Positions 43,198-51,701 of a stretch of DNA of 64,000 nucleotides are shown here, piece by piece. Every line of letters starts with the position of its first letter. Position 1 is the stretch's first letter. The DNA is taken from assembly GCA_000619965.1 (NCBI GenBank), contig JHVD01000010.1:1-64000 (forward strand). Direction: 5' to 3'. Under the pieces are notes generated by a model. It worked only from the letters and a program-made list of their open reading frames with translations. It did no database searches and was not told the DNA's origin. Origin of the DNA: Propionibacteriaceae bacterium P6A17 (lineage in GTDB: Bacteria > Actinomycetota > Actinomycetes > Propionibacteriales > Propionibacteriaceae). Both the position numbers and the translations under genes were made by a program.

Positions 43198-43440
43198 GGT
43201 CTCGACCGCGCGAGCATCCCGCGCCGCTCGACTTGCATTTTCGCGGAACCTCGCGGGGGTCTCGACTACGCGCCTATTCGGCGCTGCTCGACCTGCATTT
43301 TCGCGGAACCTCGCGGGGGGTCTCGACTACGCGCCTATTCGGCGCTGCTCGACCTGCATTCTCGCGGAACCTCGCGGGGGGTCTCGACTACGCGCCTATT
43401 CGGCGCTGCTCGACCTGCATTTTCGCGGAACCTCGCGAAA
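43198..43440. repeat. four tandem 61-bp palindromic repeats between infA and rpmJ
   Basis: Units start at 43198, 43258, 43319 and 43380 (GGTCTCGAC...). Each holds an imperfect palindrome GGTCTCGACTACGCGCC / GGCGCTGCTCGACC followed by GCATTTTCGCGGAACCTCGCG. Copies 2-4 differ by very few bases; the first (leftmost) is more diverged. The last one (next to infA) closes a perfect 10-bp hairpin CATTTTCGCG / CGCGAAAATG. Confidence 0.92.
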
Positions 43441-43445
43441 ATGCA

Positions 43446-43667
43446 TCACTTGTGGCGGTAGACGATCCGCCCGCGGCTCAGGTCGTAGGGGGACATCTCC
43501 ACCACCACGCGGTCGGCAGGCAGGATCCGGATGTAGTGCTGGCGCATCTTGCCCGAGATGGTGGCGAGCACCTTGTGACCGTTGCCGAGCTCCACTCGGA
43601 ACATTGCGTTGGGCAGCGCCTCCACCACGGTGCCCTCCATCTCGAGGGCGCCTTCCTTCTTAGCCAT
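43446..43667 (-). CDS. infA: translation initiation factor IF-1
   Basis: A 73-residue single OB-fold protein, [20 protein letters not shown], with the 16S-contacting [13 protein letters not shown]. It sits alone between its own promoter (43710-43738) and the tandem repeats plus terminator, so it is monocistronic. Confidence 0.98.
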   Translation of the reverse strand: MAKKEGALEMEGTVVEALPNAMFRVELGNGHKVLATISGKMRQHYIRILPADRVVVEMSPYDLSRGRIVYRHK

Positions 43668-43709
43668 AAACTCTCAATCTGTTCTGGACGCAGTTCGCAG
43701 TCCGCGTCA

Positions 43710-43738
43710 ATTGTACGCGTGCACACATGGGCACCCAA
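43710..43738 (-). promoter_or_regulatory. infA promoter
   Basis: Minus-strand TTGGGT (43738-43733) and TACAAT (43715-43710) have a 17-base spacer, about 40 bases before the infA ATG. Confidence 0.8.
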
Positions 43739-43795
43739 ATCACCGACCCGCCAGTGCGCCCCTCCGCCACGCGAACGGGCGGCTACGCTCGAGCC

Positions 43796-44080
43796 ATGGC
43801 TTTCTTCGCAGTTTCGTACACCTACTCCACCGACGTCGACCGGCTCAACGCGCTCCGGCCCGAGCACAGGGCCTTCCTAGGCTCCCTGGACGCGATCGTC
43901 GCCTCCGGACCCCTCTCCCCCACCGATCCGGGGAGGGCGCTGCTGGTCCTGCGCGCGGGAGACGCCGCCGAGGTCGAGACGCTGCTGGACGACGACCCGT
44001 TCCACAAGGCTGGTCTGATCGCGCAGCGCGAGGTACTCGGCTGGAACCCGGTCATCGGAGTCTTCGCCGGCGAGGACTGA
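43796..44080 (+). CDS. YCII-related domain protein
   Basis: A 94-residue ferredoxin-like alpha/beta protein of the YciI family: MAFFAVSYTYSTD, H25 in RPEHRAFL, DAAEVETLLDDDPFHKAGLI and the late WNPVIG. YCII proteins are small dimeric proteins of mostly unknown function, some with dehydrochlorinase-type activity. It is leaderless: TACGCT (43784-43789) is six bases before the ATG. It is a single plus-strand gene within the ribosomal cluster, divergent from infA. Confidence 0.9.
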   Translation: MAFFAVSYTYSTDVDRLNALRPEHRAFLGSLDAIVASGPLSPTDPGRALLVLRAGDAAEVETLLDDDPFHKAGLIAQREVLGWNPVIGVFAGED

Positions 44081-44093
44081 GCCCAGCGGCTGT

Positions 44094-44124
44094 CCCGCTC
44101 GGTGCCGGTCAGTCGCCGAGCGGG
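44094..44124 (+). terminator. hairpin between the YCII gene and map
   Basis: A 9-bp perfect stem (44094-44102 with 44116-44124) lies between convergent genes; its right arm runs into the last codons of map. Confidence 0.5.
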
Positions 44125-44921
44125 CCGAAGAGATCCCCAAGGAGGGACTGCCCGCCGTCGGGTTCGGTCAACACCCACAGACCGCGCTCGGTGAGCGCCA
44201 CCGTGTTCTCCCAGTGCGCGCCGCGGGACCCGTCGCGGGAGACGACGGTCCACCCGTCGTCGAGGTCGAGGGTGCGGTGGGTGCCGCGGGTCACCATGGG
44301 CTCGATGGCGAGCACCGTGCCCGGTTCGATGACCGGCGAACGCCCGCGCACGTGATAGTTCGGCACGTCTGGGGCCATGTGCATGGCGTCCCCGATGCCG
44401 TGCCCGGTGAAGTCGCGCAGGACGCCGTAGCGGCCGTGGGCGCGGATCGCCTGCTCGATGGCCTTGGAAATGTCCGACACCTTGCCACCAGCACGCATCC
44501 GCCGCGTCCCAGCCCAGAAGGCGTCCCGGACCACGTCGATGAGGTCGAGGTCCTCCTGCGCGGCCTGCCCGACGACGACCGTTCGTGCCGCGTCCCCGTG
44601 CCAGCCCTCGACGACGGCGCCGAAGTCGATGCTCACGACGTCGCCGTCGGCAAGCACCCGCGGCCCCGGGATGCCGTGGACCAGTTCCTCGTTGACGGAG
44701 ATGCACGCCACCGCAGGGAAGGGCGTACCGTACTCGGCTCCATAGCCGAGGAAGTTGGACGTGGCCCCGCGGCGCGCGAGCACCTCGCGTCCGACGGCGT
44801 CGATCTCCGCGGTGGTGACGCCAGCACGGACGGCGGCGGTCATGGCCTCGAGGCCTTCCGCGACGACCAACCCCGCGCGGCGCATGAGCAAGATCTGCTC
44901 GGCGCTCTTGAGCTGGATCAC
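44109..44921 (-). CDS. map: methionine aminopeptidase type I
   Basis: Removes the initiator methionine. It has 270 residues; the five metal ligands are in [16 protein letters not shown] (two Asp), [10 protein letters not shown] (His), AIEPMV (Glu) and HWENTVALT (Glu). It starts with GTG at 44921, overlapping the adk stop (GTGA). It is the last gene of secY-adk-map. Confidence 0.96.
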   Translation of the reverse strand: MIQLKSAEQILLMRRAGLVVAEGLEAMTAAVRAGVTTAEIDAVGREVLARRGATSNFLGYGAEYGTPFPAVACISVNEELVHGIPGPRVLADGDVVSIDFGAVVEGWHGDAARTVVVGQAAQEDLDLIDVVRDAFWAGTRRMRAGGKVSDISKAIEQAIRAHGRYGVLRDFTGHGIGDAMHMAPDVPNYHVRGRSPVIEPGTVLAIEPMVTRGTHRTLDLDDGWTVVSRDGSRGAHWENTVALTERGLWVLTEPDGGQSLLGDLFGPLGD

Positions 44922-45508
44922 GCTGGACGTCCGACTGCCGCCGCGCGGGCGTCGAGCGCCTCGAACATCCGCCGCTGGACCTCCTCGACGGTGCCGGTGC
45001 CGTCGATCTCCACGAGCAGGCCCTGGGCCTCGTAGTGCATCAGCAAGGGTGCGGTCTGCCCGGCGTAGACCTCCATGCGACGGCGGATGGTGTCCTCGTT
45101 GTCGTCGGCCCGGCCCTCCTTCAGGGCCCGGTCCAGCAGGCGCGCGACGAGCGCCTCCGGGTCCACGTGGAGGCTGACGACGGCGTCCAGCCCGCCACCG
45201 TGGGAGGCGAGGTACTCGTCGAGGAAGTGCACCTGGTGGAGAGTGCGCGGGAAGCCGTCGAGCAGGAAGCCCGGCTGGCAGTCGTCCTGCTGGAGCCGGT
45301 CGGCGACGATCTCCTCGGTGATCTCGTCGGGAACGTACTCGCCGGCGTCGATGATGGCCTTCACCTTGAGCCCGAGCGGCGTCTGCCCCTTGATGTTGGC
45401 GCGGAAGATGTCGCCGGTGGAAATGGCCGGTACACCGTATCGAGCTGCGAGCCCGGTGGCCTGCGTGCCCTTGCCCGCACCCGGGGCACCCATGATCAAG
45501 AGCCTCAC
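44918..45508 (-). CDS. adk: adenylate kinase
   Basis: ATP + AMP to 2 ADP. It has 196 residues: P-loop [11 protein letters not shown] (about 6-16), AMP-binding [10 protein letters not shown] and DGFPRT. It is the short form without the zinc/LID insertion typical of Gram-negatives, as usual for Actinobacteria. The GTG start overlaps the secY stop by four bases. Confidence 0.97.
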   Translation of the reverse strand: MRLLIMGAPGAGKGTQATGLAARYGVPAISTGDIFRANIKGQTPLGLKVKAIIDAGEYVPDEITEEIVADRLQQDDCQPGFLLDGFPRTLHQVHFLDEYLASHGGGLDAVVSLHVDPEALVARLLDRALKEGRADDNEDTIRRRMEVYAGQTAPLLMHYEAQGLLVEIDGTGTVEEVQRRMFEALDARAAAVGRPA

Positions 45509-46821
45509 TTGAGGAATCCTTCGTAGTTGCGCTGCTGAAGCTGACTCTCGATGCGCTTGATGGTGTCGAGGCCAACACCCACCATGATGAGCACCGACGT
45601 GCCGCCGAATGGGAAGTTCTGGTTGGCCTTGACGGCCATGAAGGCGATCGTGGGCAGGGCCGCAACGAGGGCCAGGTAGAGCGAGCCGGGTGCCGTCAGC
45701 CGGTTGAGGACGTAGCCGAGGTATCGCTCGGTGGGCTTGCCCGCGCGGACGCCGGGGATGAAGCCCCCGTACTTCTTCATGTTGTCGGCGACCTCTTCGG
45801 GGTTGAAGGTGATCGACACGTAGAAGTACGTGAACAAGATGATGAGCACGAACTGGGCGATGTTGTACGGCACGGAGAACTGCGCGTTGCCGCCGCCGAA
45901 GTAGCGGCCGACCCACACGCTGAAGGCGCTGTCGGGGCGGAAGGTGGCGAACAGCACGGGCAGGTAGAGGATCGAGCTGGCGAAGATGACGGGGATGACG
46001 CCTGCCTGGTTGACCTTCAGCGGGATGTAGGTGGTGGAGCCACCGACGAGGCGCCGCCCCACCATCCGCTTGGCGTACTGCACGGGGATGCGACGCTGGC
46101 CCTGCTCGATGAAGAGGATGGCGCCCATGACGACGAGGCCGATGAGGATGATGGCGACGAGGTAGAACCACCCGATGGCGCCGGGGTTCTGCTGCTTGAC
46201 GGCCCAGATGCCCGCCGGGAATGTGGCGGTGATCTGCGTGAAGATCATGATCGACATGCCGTTGCCGATGCCGCGCTCGGTGATGAGCTCACCCATCCAC
46301 ATGATGATCGCGGTGCCCGCGGTCATGACCAGCACCATCGTGATGAGCGCCATCAGCTCCTGGGTGTAGAGAATGCCGCCACAACCCGGCAGGAGCTGCC
46401 CGGTGTTGGCCAGCGTCACGAACGCCGTCGCCTGCATGATGGCCAGCACGAGGGTCAGGTAGCGGGTGTACTCGGTGATCTTCTGCTGGCCCGCGCCGCC
46501 CTCCTTCTTGAGGGCCTCGAGTCTCGGGATCACGACGGTCATGAGCTGCAGGATGATCGACGACGTGATGTACGGCATGATGCCCAGCGCGAAGATCGTC
46601 AACTGCAGCAGTGCCCCGCCGGAGAACAGGTTGATGATCGAGTACAGGCCTGCCGCGTCGCTGGTGCTGGTCAGCGCCACGCACTCGTCGATTCGGGCCA
46701 TGTTGACGTTGGGTGCGGGCACCGACGAGCCGAATCGGAAGATGGCGATGATGCCGAGCGTGAACAGGATCTTCTTGCGGAGATCCGGCGATCGGAGAGC
46801 ATTCGCGAAAGCGCTGAGCAT
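45505..46821 (-). CDS. secY: preprotein translocase subunit SecY
   Basis: The channel subunit of the Sec translocon, 438 residues with ten membrane helices. It shows [14 protein letters not shown] near the N-terminus, [16 protein letters not shown] (helix 2 region), [15 protein letters not shown], the plug-loop region and a C-terminal cytoplasmic tail. It is first in secY-adk-map and has its own promoter at 46884-46912. Confidence 0.98.
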   Translation of the reverse strand: MLSAFANALRSPDLRKKILFTLGIIAIFRFGSSVPAPNVNMARIDECVALTSTSDAAGLYSIINLFSGGALLQLTIFALGIMPYITSSIILQLMTVVIPRLEALKKEGGAGQQKITEYTRYLTLVLAIMQATAFVTLANTGQLLPGCGGILYTQELMALITMVLVMTAGTAIIMWMGELITERGIGNGMSIMIFTQITATFPAGIWAVKQQNPGAIGWFYLVAIILIGLVVMGAILFIEQGQRRIPVQYAKRMVGRRLVGGSTTYIPLKVNQAGVIPVIFASSILYLPVLFATFRPDSAFSVWVGRYFGGGNAQFSVPYNIAQFVLIILFTYFYVSITFNPEEVADNMKKYGGFIPGVRAGKPTERYLGYVLNRLTAPGSLYLALVAALPTIAFMAVKANQNFPFGGTSVLIMVGVGLDTIKRIESQLQQRNYEGFLK

Positions 46822-46883
46822 CCAGCCCCTACTTCCCTTGCAGACGTGACAAGACTGGCCACGAGATATGTGGCAACTTGGGC

Positions 46884-46912
46884 AGCCTACCAACTGGCGG
46901 CGTCCGCCCCAA
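46884..46912 (-). promoter_or_regulatory. promoter of secY-adk-map
   Basis: Minus-strand TTGGGG (46912-46907) and TAGGCT (46889-46884) with a 17-base spacer, about 60 bases before secY. Confidence 0.65.
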
Positions 46913-46970
46913 AGTCGCCGGACCACGAATGTGACAGACGACGCGCATGATGCGCGCTTGGACGGCGATG

Positions 46971-47011
46971 CGAGAGGGCGGTCTCCCCTGTCCGGGAAGA
47001 CCGCCCTCTCG
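46971..47011 (-). terminator. hairpin terminator after rplO
   Basis: A perfect 14-bp stem (46971-46984 with 46998-47011) begins 14 bases past the rplO stop. With the secY promoter just downstream it marks a transcription boundary between rplO and secY. Confidence 0.8.
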
Positions 47012-47024
47012 TGGTTCGGTTGGC

Positions 47025-47465
47025 TCAGGCCTCGCTCACGGAGCCGCCTGCAGCCTCGATCTTCTCCCGCGCAGAGCCGGAGAACTTGTGTGCGGTGACG
47101 TTCAGCCTGACGTTGACGTCCCCGTTGCCGAGGACCTTGACAAGCTGACCCGAACGCACGGCGCCGGCAGCCACGAGGTCCTCGACGGTCACGTCGCCGC
47201 CCTCGGGGAACAGCTCGGCAATGCGCCCGGCGTTGACCACCTGGTACTCGACGCGGAACGGGTTCTTGAACCCCTTCAGCTTCGGGATGCGCATGTGCAT
47301 CGGCATCTGGCCGCCCTCGAAGTTCTCCGGGACGTTCTTGCGAGCGCCCGTACCCTTCGTGCCGCGACCAGCGGTCTTGCCCTTCGAGCCCTCACCACGG
47401 CCAACACGGGTCTTCGCCGTCTTGGCACCGGGAGCGGGGCGAAGGTGGTGGATCTTCAGTGCCAT
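47025..47465 (-). CDS. rplO: 50S ribosomal protein L15
   Basis: A 146-residue L15: the glycine/lysine-rich N-terminus ([21 protein letters not shown]) and the C-terminal L18e/L15 domain ([20 protein letters not shown]). It is the last gene of the spc ribosomal block. Confidence 0.98.
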   Translation of the reverse strand: MALKIHHLRPAPGAKTAKTRVGRGEGSKGKTAGRGTKGTGARKNVPENFEGGQMPMHMRIPKLKGFKNPFRVEYQVVNAGRIAELFPEGGDVTVEDLVAAGAVRSGQLVKVLGNGDVNVRLNVTAHKFSGSAREKIEAAGGSVSEA

Positions 47466-47466
47466 G

Positions 47467-47649
47467 TCACTTCACCTCTTCGACGGTCACGAGGTGCGCC
47501 ACGACGTTGATCATGCCGAGCACCTCGGGACGGTCCTCACGGACCACGGACTGGCCGACGCGCTTGAGGCCAAGCGAGCGCAGCGAATCCTTCTGATTGC
47601 TCTTGCCGTTCACGCCGGACTTGACCTGCGTGATCTTCAGCTGTGCCAT
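47467..47649 (-). CDS. rpmD: 50S ribosomal protein L30
   Basis: A 60-residue L30, [20 protein letters not shown] and [11 protein letters not shown]. It is one base from rplO and directly abuts rpsE. Confidence 0.97.
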   Translation of the reverse strand: MAQLKITQVKSGVNGKSNQKDSLRSLGLKRVGQSVVREDRPEVLGMINVVAHLVTVEEVK

Positions 47650-48258
47650 TTAGCTCGCCACCTCTTCCTTGCTGGCGCGGAGCAGCGCGGCCGGGGCCAC
47701 GTCCTCCACGGGGAGGCCGCGGCGACGGGCCACTTCCTCCGGCTGCTCGAGCTGCTTGAGCGCCGCAACGGTGGCGTGCACCACGTTGATGGCGTTCGGC
47801 GACCCGAGCGACTTCGACAGCACGTCGTGGATGCCCGCGCACTCGAGCACCGCACGGGCCGAGCCACCGGCGATCACGCCGGTACCGGGGGTTGCAGGAC
47901 GGAGCAAAACGACGCCAGCCGCCTTCTCTCCCTGCACGGCGTGCGGGATGGTGCGCTGCACCATGGGGACACGGAAGAAGTGCTTCTTGGCCTCCTCCAC
48001 GCCCTTGGCGATGGCAGCCGGCACCTCCTTGGCCTTGCCGTAGCCGACGCCCACGGTGCCCTCGCCGTCGCCCACCACAACGAGTGCGGTGAAGCTGAAG
48101 CGACGGCCACCCTGAACGACCTTGGCGACGCGGTTGATGGCAACCACGCGCTCGAGGTACTGGCTCTTCTCCTCGCGAGCATTGTCACGGCCACGACGAT
48201 CGTCACGGCCACGACGATCGCCACCTGCGCGGTTGCCGCGCTGCTGGGTTTCAGTCAT
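47650..48258 (-). CDS. rpsE: 30S ribosomal protein S5
   Basis: A 202-residue S5. A hydrophilic N-terminal extension (Arg/Gly/Asp-rich, about 1-30) precedes the S5 dsRBD-like core ([32 protein letters not shown]). ATG 48258 is chosen over the longer frame because of the AAGAGGAAA upstream and the family N-terminus. Confidence 0.97.
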   Translation of the reverse strand: MTETQQRGNRAGGDRRGRDDRRGRDNAREEKSQYLERVVAINRVAKVVQGGRRFSFTALVVVGDGEGTVGVGYGKAKEVPAAIAKGVEEAKKHFFRVPMVQRTIPHAVQGEKAAGVVLLRPATPGTGVIAGGSARAVLECAGIHDVLSKSLGSPNAINVVHATVAALKQLEQPEEVARRRGLPVEDVAPAALLRASKEEVAS

Positions 48259-48277
48259 CGTTTCCTCTTTCGTCGGG

Positions 48278-48661
48278 TCAGAAGTCGAGGCCGCCCTCAC
48301 GAGCAGCATCGGCCAGGGCCGCGAGGCGGCCGGTGTACTTGTTGCCTGCGCGGTCGAACACGACCGCCTCGATGCCGGCGGCCTTCGCGCGCTCGGCCAC
48401 CAGCGAGCCGACCTTTGCGGCCTTCTCGGTCTTGGTGGCGGTGAGGTTGCGGAGGTCTGCCTCCATCGTGGACGCGGACACGATCGTGCGGCCCTGGGTG
48501 TCGTCGATCACCTGCACGTACAGGTGCCGCGGGGAGCGGGTGACGACGAGACGGGGACGCTCGTTGGTGCCGTTGATCTTCTTGCGAGCACGCAGCTGGC
48601 GCCGCGCACGCGACGCAGCCTTCGACGACAGCGACTTGCTCGTCTTCAGCGAGATGGCCAT
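48278..48661 (-). CDS. rplR: 50S ribosomal protein L18
   Basis: A 127-residue 5S rRNA-binding protein: [20 protein letters not shown] and the terminal [20 protein letters not shown]. It overlaps the rplF stop by one base. Confidence 0.98.
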   Translation of the reverse strand: MAISLKTSKSLSSKAASRARRQLRARKKINGTNERPRLVVTRSPRHLYVQVIDDTQGRTIVSASTMEADLRNLTATKTEKAAKVGSLVAERAKAAGIEAVVFDRAGNKYTGRLAALADAAREGGLDF

Positions 48662-49203
48662 TACTTACCAGCCTTTCCAGCCTTGCGGCGGACGTGCTCT
48701 CCGGCGTAGCGGACACCCTTGCCCTTGTAGGGCTCGGGCTTGCGCAGCTTCCGGATGTTGGCAGCCGTCTCACCGACGAGCTGCTTGTCGATGCCCTGGA
48801 CCGAGAACTTGGTCTGGGACTCGACGTTGAACGTGATGCCCTCGGGGGCGTCGACGATGACGGGGTGCGAGAAGCCGAGCGCGAACTCGAGCTGCTTCGG
48901 ACCCTTCGAGATGACGCGGTAACCGACGCCGACGATCTCGAGCTTCTTCTCGTAGCCCTCGGTGACACCGACGATCATGTTGCTGATGAGGGTGCGGGTG
49001 AGGCCATGGAGCGAACGGTTGAGACGCTCGTCGTTGGGACGCGAGACCTCGATCTGGCCCTCGTCGTTGCGCGCGACGGAGATCGGAGCCTTGACGGTGA
49101 ACTCGAGCTCACCCTTGGGGCCCTTCACGCCGACGTTCTGACCGTCCAGCTTGACGTCCACGCCAGCCGGAACGGTGATGGGGAGCCTGCCAATACGCGA
49201 CAT
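48661..49203 (-). CDS. rplF: 50S ribosomal protein L6
   Basis: A 180-residue protein of two L6 domains: [17 protein letters not shown] and the C-terminal [16 protein letters not shown] signature. Confidence 0.98.
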   Translation of the reverse strand: MSRIGRLPITVPAGVDVKLDGQNVGVKGPKGELEFTVKAPISVARNDEGQIEVSRPNDERLNRSLHGLTRTLISNMIVGVTEGYEKKLEIVGVGYRVISKGPKQLEFALGFSHPVIVDAPEGITFNVESQTKFSVQGIDKQLVGETAANIRKLRKPEPYKGKGVRYAGEHVRRKAGKAGK

Positions 49204-49220
49204 TGTTCAAATCCTCCTCA

Positions 49221-49625
49221 TCACCAGACGTAGGCGAGCACTTCGCCGCCGACGGACTTGGCCTTCGCCTGCTTGTCGGTCAGCAGGCCCTGCGACGTCG
49301 AGATGATGGCGATGCCGAGACCGCCCAACACTCGAGGGAGCTGGTCGGCCTTCGCGTAGACGCGCAGACCGGGCTTGCTGATGCGACGCAGCCCAGCGAT
49401 GGAACGCTCACGGGACTCGCCGTACTTGAGGGTCACCTTCAGCACCTTGCCGACCTGGCCCTCGGCCTCGGTTAGCTCGTAGTCAGCGATGTAGCCCTCC
49501 GACTTCAGGATCTCGGCGATCCCGACCTTGATCTTGGACGACGGCATGGAAGCCTGGTCCAGATACGCCTGATTGGCGTTGCGCAGACGGGTCAGCATGT
49601 CTGCGATGGGGTCAGTCATTGTCAT
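49221..49625 (-). CDS. rpsH: 30S ribosomal protein S8
   Basis: A 134-residue S8: [17 protein letters not shown] and the C-terminal [21 protein letters not shown] second ATG two codons in (49619) is the alternative start. Confidence 0.98.
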   Translation of the reverse strand: MTMTDPIADMLTRLRNANQAYLDQASMPSSKIKVGIAEILKSEGYIADYELTEAEGQVGKVLKVTLKYGESRERSIAGLRRISKPGLRVYAKADQLPRVLGGLGIAIISTSQGLLTDKQAKAKSVGGEVLAYVW

Positions 49626-49698
49626 GACTTATGCCTCTTTCTCGCGCCGGTTTCCCGTTGGGGACCTGTCGCGTTGATGTTCTTGGGTTCGAAAGGAC

Positions 49699-49884
49699 TC
49701 ACCAGGACGACTTGGTCACGCCGGGCAGCTCGCCGGCGTGGGCGAGCTCACGCAGGCACACGCGGCACAGGCCGAACTTGCGGTAGACCGACTTGGGTCG
49801 GCCGCACTTCTGGCAGCGGGTGTAGGCGCGCACACCGAACTTCGGCTTGCGGGCCTGCTTGACCTTGAGCGCAGTCTTAGCCAT
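49699..49884 (-). CDS. rpsZ: 30S ribosomal protein S14 type Z (zinc-binding)
   Basis: A 61-residue S14 of the short zinc-ribbon form: CQKCGRPKS and [10 protein letters not shown] supply four cysteines. It ends LPGVTKSSW. It lies between rplE and rpsH. Confidence 0.98.
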   Translation of the reverse strand: MAKTALKVKQARKPKFGVRAYTRCQKCGRPKSVYRKFGLCRVCLRELAHAGELPGVTKSSW

Positions 49885-49893
49885 GCCTCAGCC

Positions 49894-50511
49894 TCACTTC
49901 TTCTTCTTCTTCTTGGCGTAGAAGGCGGGGCCACGCTTGACCTTGGCCTTCTTGGGATCGTCCTGGGCCTTGAACGGGAACCCGAGGTGCTTCAGCAGCG
50001 CACGGCCTTCGACGTCGTTGGTGGCGGAGGTCACGAACGTGATGTCCATGCCACGGACGCGGTCGATCTTGTCCTGATCGATCTCGAGGAACATGACCTG
50101 CTCGTTGAGACCGAAGGTGTAGTTGCCGTTGCCGTCGAACTGGCGGCCGTTGAGGCCACGGAAGTCGCGGATGCGGGGCAGCGCGAGCGTCAGCAGACGA
50201 TCAGCGAACTCCCACATGCGGTCGCCGCGCAGCGTCACGTGGCAGCCGATCGGCTGGCCCTCGCGGAGCTTGAACTGGGCGATGGACTTGCGCGCCTTGG
50301 TCACGGCCGGCTTCTGGCCGGTGATCGCGGTCAGGTCGCGGATCGCGCCGTCGATGATCTTGGAGTCACGCGCGGCCTCGCCCACACCCATGTTGACCAC
50401 GATCTTGGTCAGCCCGGGCACCTGCATCGGGTTCGCGTACTTGAACTCCTCCTGCATCGCAGGGGCGATGGTCTCGCGGTACTGCTTCTTGAGACGGGGC
50501 ATCTCGCTCAT
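49894..50511 (-). CDS. rplE: 50S ribosomal protein L5
   Basis: A 205-residue 5S rRNA-binding protein: [30 protein letters not shown] and a lysine tail. It overlaps the rplX stop by one base. Confidence 0.98.
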   Translation of the reverse strand: MSEMPRLKKQYRETIAPAMQEEFKYANPMQVPGLTKIVVNMGVGEAARDSKIIDGAIRDLTAITGQKPAVTKARKSIAQFKLREGQPIGCHVTLRGDRMWEFADRLLTLALPRIRDFRGLNGRQFDGNGNYTFGLNEQVMFLEIDQDKIDRVRGMDITFVTSATNDVEGRALLKHLGFPFKAQDDPKKAKVKRGPAFYAKKKKKK

Positions 50512-50879
50512 CAGATCTCCTCCCCCGTCGCACGGGCGATGCGCACGGAGCGCTCGGCCTTGTACTCGGAGCCGTCGGGGCGCTTCTTGGTGACCTCGAC
50601 GCGCTTGTGGCCGACGCGGGTCACGACTTCCTTGCCGTCCTTCTTCACGAGGAGCTGGACGTTGGACACGTGGATGGGAGCCTCGGACTCGATGACGCCA
50701 CCCTCGATCTTGCGGCCGCTGGGCAGCTGGGCCTCGCGACGGTGACGCTTCACGATGTTGACGCCCTCGACGGTCACCTTCTGCGCCTCGGGGTAGACGG
50801 CGATGATCTCACCCGTCGCACCCTTGTCCTTGCCTGCGATGACCTTGACGCGGTCACCCTTCTTCACATGCAGCGACAT
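50511..50879 (-). CDS. rplX: 50S ribosomal protein L24
   Basis: A 122-residue protein with the KOW motif ([20 protein letters not shown]) at the N-terminus. It lies two bases after rplN. Confidence 0.98.
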   Translation of the reverse strand: MSLHVKKGDRVKVIAGKDKGATGEIIAVYPEAQKVTVEGVNIVKRHRREAQLPSGRKIEGGVIESEAPIHVSNVQLLVKKDGKEVVTRVGHKRVEVTKKRPDGSEYKAERSVRIARATGEEI

Positions 50880-50881
50880 GG

Positions 50882-51250
50882 TCAGATCACCTCCGGGGCG
50901 AGCGAGACGATGCGCATGAACTTCTTCTCGCGCAGCTCACGGGCCACGGGGCCGAAGATGCGAGTACCGCGAGGCTCACCGTCGTTCTTGAGGATGACGG
51001 CGGCGTTCTCGTCGAACTTGATGTAGGAGCCGTCGGGGCGACGACGCTCCTTGCGCTGGCGGACGACGACGGCCTTGACCACGTCGCCCTTCTTGACGGT
51101 GCCGCCAGGGATCGCGTCCTTGACGGTGGCGACGATGGTGTCGCCCAGATATGCGTAGCGACGACCGGAGCCACCGAGCACACGGATGCAGAGGATCTCC
51201 TTCGCACCAGTGTTGTCGGCGACCTTCAGCCGCGACTCCTGCTGGATCAT
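50882..51250 (-). CDS. rplN: 50S ribosomal protein L14
   Basis: A 122-residue L14: [18 protein letters not shown], and [20 protein letters not shown] in the middle. It is the first gene of the spc block in this genome, with its own promoter and a leader of about 160 bases. AAGGAGAAGGA precedes the ATG. Confidence 0.98.
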   Translation of the reverse strand: MIQQESRLKVADNTGAKEILCIRVLGGSGRRYAYLGDTIVATVKDAIPGGTVKKGDVVKAVVVRQRKERRRPDGSYIKFDENAAVILKNDGEPRGTRIFGPVARELREKKFMRIVSLAPEVI

Positions 51251-51419
51251 TCCTTCTCCTTGTCCCACTGGTTCCAGACATCTGGCCTTGTGAAACTAGA
51301 AACGTCCCCCCTGGATTTTGCCAGGGGGCAGCACCCAGCCCAAGAGAGTGGATGCCATGGCGATGTCCGGGAGAGGTCCCCTGCAAAGGGCACAGACCCA
51401 AGACAACTTGACCAGCTTA
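51251..51419 (-). promoter_or_regulatory. promoter and long structured leader of the spc block
   Basis: A TAAGCT -10 box lies at 51419-51414; the -35 is weak. The leader holds a perfect 8-bp hairpin (51307-51314 with 51321-51328, ATTTTG loop) followed by ACGTTTCTAGTTTC, terminator-like, and the short CTGGAACCAGT motif (51277-51267) just before the ribosome binding site. It probably controls spc expression. Confidence 0.6.
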
Positions 51420-51469
51420 CCCCATGTGTGCCAGCCGGAGGAAATCACGGGGCATGGGAGAATCGTCGC

Positions 51470-51682
51470 GTGATCACCCGCGCCTACTTCTCCGATCCGG
51501 ACCCCGCCCAGAGCCTACAGGAAGCGTTGACGGCACTCGGCCACGAGGCCGAGGTGGTGGCCGAACGCTTCGCCGGCGAGGACGACGACGAGGCCATCGA
51601 ATACGCCGTGTGCACCGACGCTCCCAGTGCCACCGTCACGCGGCTCGTCGACCCCGACACGTTCATCGTCGAGGACGACTGA
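51470..51682 (+). CDS. hypothetical protein, 70 aa
   Basis: A small acidic protein starting (V)ITRAYFSDPDPAQSLQEAL, with a predicted beta-alpha-beta layout and a D/E-rich end (VDPDTFIVEDD). A GAGAAT -10-like box lies six bases before GTG 51470, so it is probably leaderless. No family was recognised. It is divergent from rplN and convergent with the ABC exporter gene, 19 bases apart. Confidence 0.7.
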   Translation: MITRAYFSDPDPAQSLQEALTALGHEAEVVAERFAGEDDDEAIEYAVCTDAPSATVTRLVDPDTFIVEDD

Positions 51683-51701
51683 GCACGAGGCCGCCCCTCG
51701 C

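Noticed and set aside
42623-43880. Plus-strand frames of 199 and 417 codons across rpmJ, the tandem repeats and infA
   Set aside because: They translate the 61-bp repeats and antisense of infA; there is no start signal.
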